Shown here: positions 6,116 through 15,072 of the stretch, one piece after another
Layout of the letters: every line of letters begins with the position of its first letter
Numbering within the stretch: the first letter of the stretch is position 1
NCBI RefSeq assembly: GCF_037300705.1
Contig: NZ_CP147776.1
Span: forward strand, 248,001-312,000
Direction: 5' to 3'
Origin: Massilia sp. W12
GTDB taxonomy: Bacteria; Pseudomonadota; Gammaproteobacteria; Burkholderiales; Burkholderiaceae_D
Length of the DNA: 64,000 nt
The notes under the pieces: model-generated
Seen by the model: the letters and a program-made list of their open reading frames with translations, nothing else
Told to the model about the DNA's origin: nothing
Databases searched by the model: none
Program-made: the position numbers and the translations under genes

Positions 6116-8731
6116 TCACCCAGCCACCCGCCTTGCAACCTCCGCAATCCTCCCCGCATCCACCCCAAAATACCCCCGCAACGCCGCCCTGGTGTCACTG
6201 CGCCCAAAGCCATCCGTCCCCAGCGTCAAATACCGCCGCCCTTGTGGCAAATACGCCCGCACTGTCTCCGGCACGGCGCGCACATAATCGCTGGCGGCGA
6301 TAATCGGTCCGGCGCCATCTCCCAGCAATTCCAGCAACCATGGCGTGTGCGCTTCCTGCCCCGTCAGTTGCGCGGCTTCCCAGGCCTGCCCTTCGCGCGC
6401 GAGTTCGCTCCAGCTGGTGATGCTGATCACTTCCACCGCATGCCCGTCTTGCGCCAACGCCTGCGCCGCTTGCATCGCCTGCGGCAAAATCGCGCCGGAA
6501 GCCAGCAGGCTGATGCATTGCCCGGCGTCCTCAGATCCAACACTGCAGACGCGCCAGGCGCCGCGCAGAATATGTTCTGCGGCGCCGTCCGGCATGTCCG
6601 GCTGGGCGTAGTTTTCATTCATCAGCGTGATGTAATAAAACACATCGCGTTGCGCAAGCAGCATTTCGCGCATGCCGTGGTCAACAATCACCGCCATTTC
6701 ACAGGCATAGGCCGGGTCCCAGGCGCGGCAGTTGGGAATGGTGGCGGCGACCAGATGGCTGGAGCCGTCCTGGTGTTGCAAACCTTCGCCGCCCAGGGTG
6801 GTGCGGCCTGACGTTGCGCCCAGCAAAAAACCGCGTGCGCGCTGGTCGGCGGCGGCCCAGATCGCGTCGCCCACACGCTGAAAACCAAACATGCTGTAGT
6901 AGATATAAAAAGGCAGCATGGCCAGGCCGTGCACGCTGTAACTGGTGGCTGCGGCGGTCCAGCTGGCGATGGCGCCGGCTTCGCTGATGCCTTCTTCCAA
7001 TATCTGGCCGTCTTTCGCTTCGCGGTAGTACAGCACCGAGCCGATGTCTTCCGGCGCATATTGCTGGCCCACGCTGGAATAAATCCCTACCTGCTTAAAC
7101 AGATTCGCCATGCCGAAGGTGCGCGCCTCATCCGCCACAATCGGCACGATGCGCGCGCCCAGGGTGGCGTCTTTTAAGAGATTGCCCAGCATGCGCACAA
7201 AGGCCATGGTGGTGCTCATTTCTTTTTGCTGCGCTTGCAGGGCGAAGCCGGCATAGGCATGGATTTCAGGCACGGGGACGGGTTCGCATCCGCTGTGGCG
7301 TTGCGGCAGATAGCCGCCGAGGACGGCGCGGCGTGCGTGCAGATAGCGGATTTCCGCGCTGTTTGCGTCCGGCAAAATATAGTCCAGATTCAGCGCCTGC
7401 GCGTCTGTCAGCGGCAGCTTGAAGCGGTCGCGGAAGGCTAATAAATCATCGTCTTCAAATTTCTTTTGGCTGTGGGTGGTCATTTTGCCCTGTCCCGCTT
7501 CGCCCATGCCATAACCCTTTTTGGTGTGCGCCAAAATCACGCAGGGCTTGCCGCGTTGCGCCAGGGCGGCGGCATAGGCGGCGTGGATTTTCACCGGGTC
7601 GTGGCCGCCGCGCTGCAGGCGGTCGATTTGTTCGTCCGTCATGCCTTGCACCAGGCGTTGCAATTGCGGATTTTGGCCAAAGAAGTTTTCCCGGTTAAAG
7701 CGGCCATCTTTGGCGGCGAAGGTTTGCATTTGTCCGTCCACCACTTGCGCCAGCGCGGCCAGCAAGGCGCCGTCGTGGTCGCGCGCAAACAGTCCGTCCC
7801 AGTCGGAACCCCACAGCAGTTTGATGACATGCCAGCCGGCCCCGGCGAACAGGCGTTCCAGTTCGTCGATGATGCGGCCATTGCCGCGCACCGGGCCGTC
7901 CAGGCGCTGCAAATTGCAGTTCACCACCCAGACCAGATTGTCCAGTCCCTCGCGTGCGGCCAGGGTGAGCGCGCTCATGGATTCCGGTTCGTCCATTTCG
8001 CCGTCGCCAAACATGCCCCACACTTTGCGCCCGGCGCAGTCTTGCAAACCACGATGGCTTAAATAGCGCATGAAGCGCGCTTGGTAAATTGAGCTGATCG
8101 GCCCCAGTCCCATTGAGCCGGTGGGGAATTGCCAGAAATCCGGCATCAGCCAGGGATGCGGGTAGCTGCACAAACCTTGCGCGCCGGCGGCTTTGGCGCT
8201 GATTTCCTGGCGGTAGTGGTTCAGGTCTTGCGCTTGCAAGCGCCCTTCGAGCAGGGCGCGCGCGTAGATGCCGGGCGCGCTGTGCGGCTGGAAAAACACC
8301 AGGTCGCCGCCATGATCTGCGCTGCGCGCGTGGAAGAAATGATGCAGCCCGGTTTCAAATAAATCGCAGGCGCTGGCGTAGCTGGCGATGTGCCCGCCCA
8401 GCTCGCCATGCAGGCGGTTGGCGCGCACTACCATTGCCAAGGCATTCCAGCGCATCCAGGCGGACAGGCGGGTTTCCAGCTCCAGGTCGCCGGGGAAGGG
8501 CGCTTGCTGTTCCGCCGCCACCGTATTGCAGTATGGGGTGTTGCGTGCCGCTTGCCAGTCCAGGCGCGCGGCGTGCGCTTGCGCCGCCAGCATGTCTAAA
8601 ATTTGCCGCGCGCGCGCCGGGCCGGCGCTGGCCAGCAGGCTGGCGAAGGCTTCGCGCCACTCGGCGCTTTCTTGCGGGTCGGGGTCTGCATAGGGTAAAA
8701 CCTGGGCTGAAGGGGGGGGCTGCATCATCAT
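6116..8731 (-). CDS. aceE: Pyruvate dehydrogenase E1 component, homodimeric type
   Basis: The enzyme decarboxylates pyruvate with thiamine diphosphate and loads the acetyl group on the E2 lipoyl domain. Landmarks are GGHIASYASACDLFETGLHH, the thiamine-diphosphate motif GDGEMDEPESMSAL with NCNLQRLDGPVRGNG, HTKKGYGMGEAGQGKM, and the transketolase-like centre with LGGEGLQHQDGSSHL. About 871 residues, against 887 for the E. coli enzyme. I chose the first of three consecutive ATGs at 8731 because CGGAG lies just upstream; a longer frame to 8785 has no such site. No E2, E3 or PdhR gene is adjacent, so this is a solitary copy, perhaps an additional one. Confidence 0.93.
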   Translation of the reverse strand: MMMQPPPSAQVLPYADPDPQESAEWREAFASLLASAGPARARQILDMLAAQAHAARLDWQAARNTPYCNTVAAEQQAPFPGDLELETRLSAWMRWNALAMVVRANRLHGELGGHIASYASACDLFETGLHHFFHARSADHGGDLVFFQPHSAPGIYARALLEGRLQAQDLNHYRQEISAKAAGAQGLCSYPHPWLMPDFWQFPTGSMGLGPISSIYQARFMRYLSHRGLQDCAGRKVWGMFGDGEMDEPESMSALTLAAREGLDNLVWVVNCNLQRLDGPVRGNGRIIDELERLFAGAGWHVIKLLWGSDWDGLFARDHDGALLAALAQVVDGQMQTFAAKDGRFNRENFFGQNPQLQRLVQGMTDEQIDRLQRGGHDPVKIHAAYAAALAQRGKPCVILAHTKKGYGMGEAGQGKMTTHSQKKFEDDDLLAFRDRFKLPLTDAQALNLDYILPDANSAEIRYLHARRAVLGGYLPQRHSGCEPVPVPEIHAYAGFALQAQQKEMSTTMAFVRMLGNLLKDATLGARIVPIVADEARTFGMANLFKQVGIYSSVGQQYAPEDIGSVLYYREAKDGQILEEGISEAGAIASWTAAATSYSVHGLAMLPFYIYYSMFGFQRVGDAIWAAADQRARGFLLGATSGRTTLGGEGLQHQDGSSHLVAATIPNCRAWDPAYACEMAVIVDHGMREMLLAQRDVFYYITLMNENYAQPDMPDGAAEHILRGAWRVCSVGSEDAGQCISLLASGAILPQAMQAAQALAQDGHAVEVISITSWSELAREGQAWEAAQLTGQEAHTPWLLELLGDGAGPIIAASDYVRAVPETVRAYLPQGRRYLTLGTDGFGRSDTRAALRGYFGVDAGRIAEVARRVAG

Positions 8732-8915
8732 GTTTATTCTCCGGGGGTAGGCGGGGCCTTGTCTGCCCCGCATAGCGCTTTGCATGTTGCAGCAGTATAG
8801 GGGAATGCCGGGCGCAGGCTTGCGCCGGCGCGTGCTTTCTGCAGAAATTCAGGGAAAGCGCGCTTTGCTCTATACTGTATATGAATATATCCCTGCGGAA
8901 ACTTTTGAAATCAAT

Positions 8916-9437
8916 ATGAGCAAGACGCTTCGCCTGTTTTATGCCCTGATGCCGGATGATGTCTGCCGCTCGGCCTTAACCCGCCTGCAATTTGATTTGC
9001 CCGGCGCGAAGACGCGCTATCGCAATTTTCATGTGACCCTGGCTTTTTTGGGGGAGCAGGATGCGGCGCTGTTGCCGCGCTTGCAACAAGCGTTGGAGCG
9101 GGTGCAGGGGAATTATTTTGAGATGCAAATCGATAAGCGCGGGCATTTCGCCAAGCCGCGCGTGGCCTGGGCCGGTTGCCGTCATGAGCCGCAGACCTTG
9201 AAAGAGATGCAGGCGGCTTTGGTGGCGGATCTGCGGCAAATGGGGGTGGCGTTCGCCGACCATGCATTGTTCAAGCCGCATGTGACGCTGGCGCGCGATG
9301 TCGATCAGCCGCCGCCGCCGCTCGATTTCCCGCCCATCATCTGGCATGCGAAACAAGTGGTGTTGGTGCAATCGGTGCAGGCGGAAGATGGCTTGCGCTA
9401 TGATGTGCTGGCTTCACACTGGTTGAAAAAAAACTAG
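8916..9437 (+). CDS. thpR: RNA 2',3'-cyclic phosphodiesterase
   Basis: This 173-residue protein belongs to the 2H phosphoesterase/LigT family, which opens 2',3'-cyclic phosphates on RNA. Both catalytic motifs are present: NFHVTLAFLG near residue 35 and FKPHVTLARD near residue 125 (H-x-T-L twice). MSKTLRLFYALMPDD is the normal N-terminus, so I use the ATG at 8916 instead of the longer frame. The gene ends TAG at 9435-9437. An IS5-family element is inserted precisely within that stop codon, with target site TA, and restores the same stop. The protein is thus unchanged. Confidence 0.9.
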   Translation: MSKTLRLFYALMPDDVCRSALTRLQFDLPGAKTRYRNFHVTLAFLGEQDAALLPRLQQALERVQGNYFEMQIDKRGHFAKPRVAWAGCRHEPQTLKEMQAALVADLRQMGVAFADHALFKPHVTLARDVDQPPPPLDFPPIIWHAKQVVLVQSVQAEDGLRYDVLASHWLKKN

Positions 9438-10303
9438 GGTGTGTTGACATTTATTTCAACCATATCATTGATGCCGCCAAGGTTACAAACGAAGAGAAAC
9501 GGGTATCCAGTTTGTCGTAGCGGGTAGCGATCCGTCGAAATTGCTTAATTTTGGCGAAAAAGCGCTCAATGAGATTGCGGTTTCGATATTGGAACTGATC
9601 ATAATCCCGCTGTTCTTTCCGGTTCGCCTTTGGTGGAATCACGACCTTGGCATTTTTTCCCTCAATGCAATCAATCAGTGTGTTGGCATCATAGGCTTTA
9701 TCTGCCAGCACCGCTTGTGGCGCGACGTCATTGAGTAACGCGGTTGCCTGGGTTATATCGTGAACTTCTCCGCCTGTCAGGATGAACTGAACCAAATTGC
9801 CCAAGCCCTCAACGCAAGCATGAATCTTGGTGGTTAATCCCCCACGAGACCGGCCAATGGATTGCGGCCCCTTTTTTTTGCGGCTCCTGCTGCATGCTGA
9901 TGCGCCCGCACGATAGTGCTATCAAGAAAAACTTCCTCAAAGTCCGCGTCCTCGCGTAGCACGGCAAAGATTTTGTGCCATACCTGCTTATCCGACCAAC
10001 GCGCAAACCTCACATAGACGCTGTTCCATGGGCCAAATTCAGCAGGCAAATCCCGCCACGGGCTGCCTGTCTTTGCTATCCATAAAACAGCTTCCACAAA
10101 CAGCCGATTATTCACGCCTGTTCTGCCTCTATCGCCAACCTTTCCTGGTACCAAGGCTTCAATTCTTGCCCACTGATCGTCCCGTAACATCATCCGTGCC
10201 ATTCTGTTTTGCCCAAAAACAAGAATGTAAACACAAGTGGCAAAAAGTTAACAGCTTTTTTTGAAAATTCCCATCCAAAGTGCTGTTAATTGTCAACACG
10301 CCC
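9437..10303 (-). mobile_element. IS5-family insertion sequence (IS427-group type), complete
   Basis: The element is about 867 bp. The left end reads GGGTGTGTTGACA and the right end, on the opposite strand, GGGCGTGTTGACA, giving near-perfect inverted repeats. It is flanked by a TA direct repeat (9435-9436 and 10304-10305). The two ends, the TA target and the two-frame transposase fit the IS427 group of IS5. Both ends and the target duplication are intact, so the insertion is probably recent. Confidence 0.9.
9451..10202 (-). CDS. IS5-family transposase, two frames joined by -1 frameshift
   Basis: The first frame (10202 to 9834) starts MARMMLRDDQWARIEALVPG and carries the first catalytic Asp in FLDSTIVRAHQH. 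The second frame, in the -1 register, reads GPQSIGRSRGGLTTKIHACV, then VLADKAYDANTL (second Asp) and RNLIERFFAKIKQFRRIATR (catalytic Glu). A run of eight A followed by GGGG (near 9876-9888) is an ideal slippery site, and a -1 shift there joins the two frames into one normal DDE transposase. This is programmed frameshifting typical of the group, not a defect. Confidence 0.88.
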
Positions 10304-10363
10304 TAGCACGCTGCCGTATGCGCAGTGGCAGGAGCGCTGCGGAAAATCTGAAAAGGGGGCGGG

Positions 10364-11053
10364 ATGGACATTGTGTTGACCTTGCTCAAACTGCTGGCGG
10401 CGCTTGCCGGGATGTATTACACCATCAAAATCTTTCGTGATGCGCAAGCCCGCCATCCCGTCTTCGACTATACCGGGCATTCGCAAGCCAACGACGCTGC
10501 ATGGCGCTGGCGCAAGCCGGATGCGGAACTCGGCTTGCGGCTGGAAGATGATGCGCAAAAAAGCATCTTGCATATCCCTGTCAATTTTCTGTTTTTTGAA
10601 AAAATCTGCATGCTGGCCGGCGCTGCCTGCACCTTGCTGACGCTGTATTTATATGGCTTGTTCGTGTGGCGCAACAGCGGTGTGGGTGAATATCTGATGG
10701 GCTTGATTTTTGTGTTTCTCTCGATTGCCCTGTTGCATGTCGGCAGCCGGGTGAGTGCGCTGATCCTGTATCCCGATCATTTGGTAGTGGTGGTGCGCTA
10801 TGCCTGGTTCTTGCAGCATCGCTATATTTACCAACGACATCAAAAACTGGCGTTCAGCGGGAAATCTGAGTCGCCGCTTGAGCTGACGGTGGATCACGCG
10901 GCGCCGGATTATAAACTCTTTATTCTGCGCCGCCGCCCCTTGTTTTTTTCCAGCCGGCAGCGCTTTATTCTTTCGCTCAATCAAAGCCAGGGCAGTTGGC
11001 TGGCGGCGGGTTTGCAGTCGTGGCATGCCCAGGCTGTGGAGCCGGCGCCATAG
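10364..11053 (+). CDS. Hypothetical membrane protein
   Basis: The product has 229 residues. Hydrophobic segments lie near residues 4-20 (VLTLLKLLAALAGMYYTI), 82-102 (ICMLAGAACTLLTLYLYGLF) and 110-130 (LMGLIFVFLSIALLHVG). A cytoplasmic-looking basic C-terminal part contains a tract RRRPLFFSSRQRF. It resembles a small PH-domain-like membrane protein, but I cannot name the family. AAGGGGGCGGG lies directly before the ATG. No neighbour suggests a function. Confidence 0.7.
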   Translation: MDIVLTLLKLLAALAGMYYTIKIFRDAQARHPVFDYTGHSQANDAAWRWRKPDAELGLRLEDDAQKSILHIPVNFLFFEKICMLAGAACTLLTLYLYGLFVWRNSGVGEYLMGLIFVFLSIALLHVGSRVSALILYPDHLVVVVRYAWFLQHRYIYQRHQKLAFSGKSESPLELTVDHAAPDYKLFILRRRPLFFSSRQRFILSLNQSQGSWLAAGLQSWHAQAVEPAP

Positions 11054-11095
11054 CCGGCCTGTGGCTTGCCGCACAGTTTATACACATTGTTTGCC

Positions 11096-11122
11096 TTGAC
11101 GCTTGCGTGGCTTTGCTATAAT
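11096..11122 (+). promoter_or_regulatory. Probable sigma-70 promoter of the glutaredoxin-like gene
   Basis: TTGACG at 11096-11101 and a perfect TATAAT at 11117-11122 are separated by 15 bases, a little short. It lies about 60 bases before the chosen start at 11185. Confidence 0.55.
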
Positions 11123-11184
11123 TGCCGGCCTTATGCATACATGCAAAGGCTGCCGCTCTTCCTTCTTTTTCCTGCAAGCTGCTT

Positions 11185-11559
11185 ATGAGACTCTTTCTGA
11201 TCCTGTTTTTTATCGCTGCCGCCTGGTATGGCTGGAGCCAGCGCGATGAGGCCATCACTATCAAAAAAGCGCCTGGCCCGGAGCAAATTCAAACCCTCGC
11301 CGCCAGCGTCAAGGCGCATGAAGTGGTGATGTACGGCACGCAAGAATGCGGCTACTGCCATCAAGCCAAGGCTTGGCTGAATCAAAACGGTTTTGCTTTC
11401 ACTGAGTGCGATTTGCGCAAGGAAAAACATTGCGAGGCCGAGTATGCGGCGTATGGCGCGAACGGTACGCCTTTTCTGGTGATCCGGCGCGGCGATAAAG
11501 AATATTTGATGAAAAACGGCTTTGATTCAGATGAGTTCTTGCGCGCTTTGCGCACTTGA
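11185..11559 (+). CDS. Membrane-anchored glutaredoxin-like protein
   Basis: From the ATG at 11185 the product has 124 residues. A hydrophobic N-terminal anchor MRLFLILFFIAAAWYGW is followed by a thioredoxin-fold domain: VVMYGTQECGYCHQAKAWLN carries the CGYC redox site, and GANGTPFLVIRRGDKEYLM carries the cis-Pro loop (TP). An anchor plus a glutaredoxin/DsbA-like site suggests thiol-disulphide exchange facing the periplasm, though the side is inference. The longer frame from 11122 would put charged residues before the anchor and has no better ribosome-binding site. A strong hairpin terminator follows. Confidence 0.78.
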   Translation: MRLFLILFFIAAAWYGWSQRDEAITIKKAPGPEQIQTLAASVKAHEVVMYGTQECGYCHQAKAWLNQNGFAFTECDLRKEKHCEAEYAAYGANGTPFLVIRRGDKEYLMKNGFDSDEFLRALRT

Positions 11560-11580
11560 TGATGCGTCGATAGCGCTGCA

Positions 11581-11616
11581 AGTCAGCGGGCGCGGCGTTT
11601 GCCGCGCCCGCTGACT
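11581..11616. terminator. Bidirectional hairpin terminator
   Basis: AGTCAGCGGGCGCGGC (11581-11596), loop GTTT, and the exact complement GCCGCGCCCGCTGACT (11601-11616) form a 16-bp perfect stem. It lies between the convergent glutaredoxin-like and porin genes and directly touches the porin stop codon. Confidence 0.85.
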
Positions 11617-12783
11617 TTAAAACACGCCCTGCAAGGAAACCGACAGCATGCGCGCATCGCCAAAGAAGGGGTAGGGGTAATGTGATTTATCCTTGGTGAT
11701 GTCGTATTGGATCTTCAGCGCGGTGTCTTTGCGGAAATCCCAGCGCAGCGAAAAATATTTGCTGCTGCGCGCTTCAATCGGCTCGGTCACGGTGGTGTAG
11801 CGCGACATGGTGAACATCGGCGTCCAGTTGCCATAGTTGTAGCCGACCCCGAGCAGGGCGTATTTATAGATATTGCGGATGCCGGCTTCCGGGTTGATCT
11901 GCTCGAAGCGGTCGAATTCAGATTTCACAATCCAATTGTTGTAATCCAGATTCGCCGCCAGGCCGGCGATGCGGGTGAATTGATTATTCAGCAAATAGGT
12001 TTTGGCTCCGCTCGCATCTTCCTGCCAGACGGTGGCGCGGTGTTTCATCAACATCGCGCGCAATTCCAGCACGCCATTGTTCAAGGTCACCCAGCCGCCG
12101 GTGATCTGCTTCCATTTTTCATGGGTCGGCGTGGTGTAATAAATCAGGGTGTCGTAGGCGTTATTGCGCTGGGTGAAGCCGCCATACCAGAGTTGTGCGG
12201 CGAGCGACCAGTCGCTTTTGCCTAGCTGGGTTTTATAGCCGATATTCACCCCGTCATAGGCGTAAATCGGCCAGCCATACACATCCGGCGCCGGTCTGAC
12301 CCAGGGATAGGCGTAACCGATGTACAGATAATCGGAGTAGTAATACAGGGGAATGCGGAAGCGCCCGGCCTGGATCGTGATCGGTTGTTCCGGCCAGGGG
12401 TTCCAGCTGAAATAAGCCCAGTCTATGGTCGGTTTGCTGCCCCGATTCGGGTTTAAGGCGCGCGTCACCAGTTGCGTGGTGAAGGAAAAATTCGGCGAGA
12501 ATTCTTTTTTGATCTGCACCCCGAGCAGCGATTCCTGATCCAGCTGCCAGCCTTTTTCTTTTTGATAGACTCCGGTGTATTCCCAGTTTTGCATCATGCA
12601 GGGACATTTCCAATTCTGATATGTCCACGGCGTCGAGCTGCCCTGCGCCGTGCCGCTCAAGACTTTGCCGGCGGTCAGGCTGTAAAAGCCGGTCAGGGTC
12701 AGGCTGCCGCTATCATCCAGGTTGATGGCCTGCGAAAAGCCGGGAAGCAATGCAGCCAGCGCAAGCAAGAATTTCGATTTCAT
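11617..12783 (-). CDS. Outer-membrane porin-like beta-barrel protein
   Basis: The protein has 388 residues. The signal peptide is MKSKFLLALAALLPGFSQA. The mature part has alternating aromatic and polar strands such as ITIQAGRFRIPLYYYSDYLY, SLAAQLWYGGF and SLRWDFRKDTALKIQYDITK, and it ends in Phe, as outer-membrane barrels do. GAGGAG lies before the ATG. The gene follows a small PstS-like binding protein gene at 46 bases, an association seen in other proteobacteria where both are thought to serve anion uptake or sensing. The substrate is unknown. CPCMMQNWEY in the first loop is unusual in having two nearby cysteines. Confidence 0.8.
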   Translation of the reverse strand: MKSKFLLALAALLPGFSQAINLDDSGSLTLTGFYSLTAGKVLSGTAQGSSTPWTYQNWKCPCMMQNWEYTGVYQKEKGWQLDQESLLGVQIKKEFSPNFSFTTQLVTRALNPNRGSKPTIDWAYFSWNPWPEQPITIQAGRFRIPLYYYSDYLYIGYAYPWVRPAPDVYGWPIYAYDGVNIGYKTQLGKSDWSLAAQLWYGGFTQRNNAYDTLIYYTTPTHEKWKQITGGWVTLNNGVLELRAMLMKHRATVWQEDASGAKTYLLNNQFTRIAGLAANLDYNNWIVKSEFDRFEQINPEAGIRNIYKYALLGVGYNYGNWTPMFTMSRYTTVTEPIEARSSKYFSLRWDFRKDTALKIQYDITKDKSHYPYPFFGDARMLSVSLQGVF

Positions 12784-12829
12784 CAGATGCTCTCCTCAAA
12801 TCGGATCAATGGTGCGGGTTGCAGCCCAC

Positions 12830-13240
12830 TCAAGGCACACTCAGCACAGCCTTGACGCTGCCATCCAGCGCACTTTTCTCGATATAGCCGATCGCATTCG
12901 GATCCGCCGCCACGGCTTTTTTCACGTCATCATTACCCGCCAATTCACGCGGCATCCGTCCCTTGCCGGTAAATACCAGTTTTGCCCAGATGGCGCGCAC
13001 CTGTCCCGGTTCTTTATTCGTGACTTTTTTGTAAAATTCGGCGCGCAAGGGCGATTCCACCTGATCGAGCGGGGTGAAACTGTTGGAAATGCCGAGATAC
13101 ACTTGCGACACCTGTTCCACCGTCAGACTGGTGGCTGGATTTTTCGGATTCACCACCAGCACAATTTCCGCCGCCAGCGCCGAAGCGCACAGCGCGCAGC
13201 AACTGAGCGCGGCTAAGCTTTGCATCAAGAAATATCGCAT
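12830..13240 (-). CDS. Small PstS-like periplasmic binding protein
   Basis: This 136-residue exported protein has the signal peptide SLAALSCCALCASALAA and then EIVLVVNPKNPATSLTVEQV, SQVYLGISNSF, VRAIWAKLVFTGKGRMPREL and DPNAIGYIEKSAL. These are the segments of the short PBP-like (phosphate ABC transporter substrate-binding-like) family. It is half the size of a true PstS and has no ABC permease or ATPase nearby. CAGGAG is well placed. With the porin downstream and the chemoreceptor upstream it may be a sensor or delivery protein rather than a transporter subunit. Confidence 0.8.
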   Translation of the reverse strand: MRYFLMQSLAALSCCALCASALAAEIVLVVNPKNPATSLTVEQVSQVYLGISNSFTPLDQVESPLRAEFYKKVTNKEPGQVRAIWAKLVFTGKGRMPRELAGNDDVKKAVAADPNAIGYIEKSALDGSVKAVLSVP

Positions 13241-13306
13241 ACTGAGCTCCTGATCAAAAAATACTGAGCTTGCGGCGCAAACGGTTTTGCGCCCAACCGG
13301 ACCGGC

Positions 13307-14866
13307 TTAACGTAAAGCCAGCCGGCGCGGCGGCGCAGCCGCTGGGCTGTCCCCTAATTTGAATACCGCCAGCAACCGGGTCAGGGTGGCGGCTTGTTCG
13401 CTCAACGATTCGGCGGCGGCGGCGGCTTGCTCGACCAGCGCGGAATTTTGTTGCGTCATCTGATCCATTTCATTGATGGCGCGGCTGATGTCGGCGATGC
13501 CGGCATTTTGTTCCTGACTGGCGGCGCTGATTTCGCGCATGATGCCGGTTACATGTTCGACTGAGCTGACGATTTCCTGCATGGTTTGGCCGGCCTGATC
13601 GACCAGGTTTTTGCCGCGCTCGACCTGCTGCACGGAGTCATTGATCAGGCTTTTGATTTCTTTGGCGGCGGCTGCGCTGCGCTGCGCCAGGCTGCGCACT
13701 TCGCCCGCCACCACGGCAAAGCCGCGCCCCTGCTCGCCGGCGCGCGCGGCTTCCACTGCGGCATTCAAGGCCAGAATATTGGTTTGGAAGGCGATGCCGT
13801 CAATCACGCCGATGATGTCCACAATTTTGCGTGAGGCGTCATGAATGCCGCCCATGGTGTGCACCACTTCCTGCACCACGGAGCCGCCACGGCTGGCGAT
13901 GCCGGCGGCGGTCTGCACCATATTGTCGGCCTGTTGCGAATTGTCGGCATTGTGGCGCACTGCTTCGCTTAAGGTTTCCATCGCGCTGGCGGTTTCTTCC
14001 AGGCTGCCGGCCTGGCTTTCGGTGCGCGCGGACAGGTCGGCGTTGCCGCTGGCGATATCCGCGCTGGCGTGGCGGATGGTGTCGGCGGAGAGTTTAATGC
14101 CGCTCATCATTTCCTGCAGCTTGACTTGCATATCGTGCAGCGCGCCGAGCAGGCTGTGCACGCTGCCGCTGACATCAATGCGCATGCTCAAATCGCCATC
14201 AGCCACGCTGCGCGCGATTTTGGCGGCGTATTCCGGTTCGCCGCCCAGCTCTTGCCAGATCGCGCGGATCACAAAAAACGCCACCGTCACGCTCGCCAGC
14301 ACCACCCCCAGCGCCACCAGAATAATCGTCAGCAGGGTTTGCCGCACCCCTTGTTTGCTGTCTGCAATGCCTTCATTAAAATCCTTTTGCGCCTGCGCGT
14401 TTAAGCGGTTCAAATCGTCTTCCAGCACTTTTAAACCGTCTTGCATGCGCTTGACCAGCTCTTGCGGGTCGCCTTCAGCCCCCGGCACGCCCAGCATGCT
14501 GCGCGCGACTTGCAGCGCGGGTTGCAGATAGGCTTCAAATTCCTGCAGCAGGCGTTGTGCTTGATTTTGCTGACCCGGCAGGGCGGACAGGCGGCGGATG
14601 CCGGCGCGCACTTTATCGGCTTGCGCGGTGCTTTGTTCCAGGCGTTTTTTATCGCCTTCTGAAACAGCTTCTTTGAAGCCATCCACCAGGGATTGCACGT
14701 CCAGCTTGAGTTGTTTGGCGCTGTCCAGGGCTTGATAATCGACTTTTTCGGTGCGCTCGATGGAGCGCAGGGCGGACAGGGAGAAGGGGATGCAAATTGC
14801 CAATCCGATCACAAAAATCACAGTGGACAGGAGCGGCAAAGCCCAAATTTTCGTCTTGATGCGCAT
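13307..14866 (-). CDS. Methyl-accepting chemotaxis protein
   Basis: From the ATG at 14866 (GGAAGG before it) the receptor has 519 residues. Transmembrane segment 1 is [21 protein letters not shown] helical periplasmic domain of ~150 residues follows, with coiled-coil character. Transmembrane segment 2 is [25 protein letters not shown] domain and a signalling domain with the conserved tip [20 protein letters not shown] follow. The tail lacks the NWETF-type pentapeptide that binds CheR/CheB. The periplasmic helices and the upstream binding-protein gene suggest sensing of a small ligand, possibly through a binding protein. Confidence 0.9.
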   Translation of the reverse strand: MRIKTKIWALPLLSTVIFVIGLAICIPFSLSALRSIERTEKVDYQALDSAKQLKLDVQSLVDGFKEAVSEGDKKRLEQSTAQADKVRAGIRRLSALPGQQNQAQRLLQEFEAYLQPALQVARSMLGVPGAEGDPQELVKRMQDGLKVLEDDLNRLNAQAQKDFNEGIADSKQGVRQTLLTIILVALGVVLASVTVAFFVIRAIWQELGGEPEYAAKIARSVADGDLSMRIDVSGSVHSLLGALHDMQVKLQEMMSGIKLSADTIRHASADIASGNADLSARTESQAGSLEETASAMETLSEAVRHNADNSQQADNMVQTAAGIASRGGSVVQEVVHTMGGIHDASRKIVDIIGVIDGIAFQTNILALNAAVEAARAGEQGRGFAVVAGEVRSLAQRSAAAAKEIKSLINDSVQQVERGKNLVDQAGQTMQEIVSSVEHVTGIMREISAASQEQNAGIADISRAINEMDQMTQQNSALVEQAAAAAESLSEQAATLTRLLAVFKLGDSPAAAPPRRLALR

Positions 14867-15072
14867 GTCAAACACCTTCCATAAAATGCGGTGTATTGGC
14901 AAGGCCGCCGGGGCGCTCCGGTGGTCTTGCTGCTTGCTTCAAGCGCCGGTTGATGGAGGGCTTCTCCGGCGTTTATTGCAGTCTGCATGCACTTGGCATG
15001 CGCTGCTTATTTCTTATATCTTAGCCTGAATTCTGGCATTAAGTTGTTGTTTAATAGCAACTTTACGCCATT

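Noticed and set aside
12830-13240. Phosphate ABC transporter operon
   Set aside because: The PstS-like protein is only half size and there are no pstC, pstA, pstB or phoU genes.
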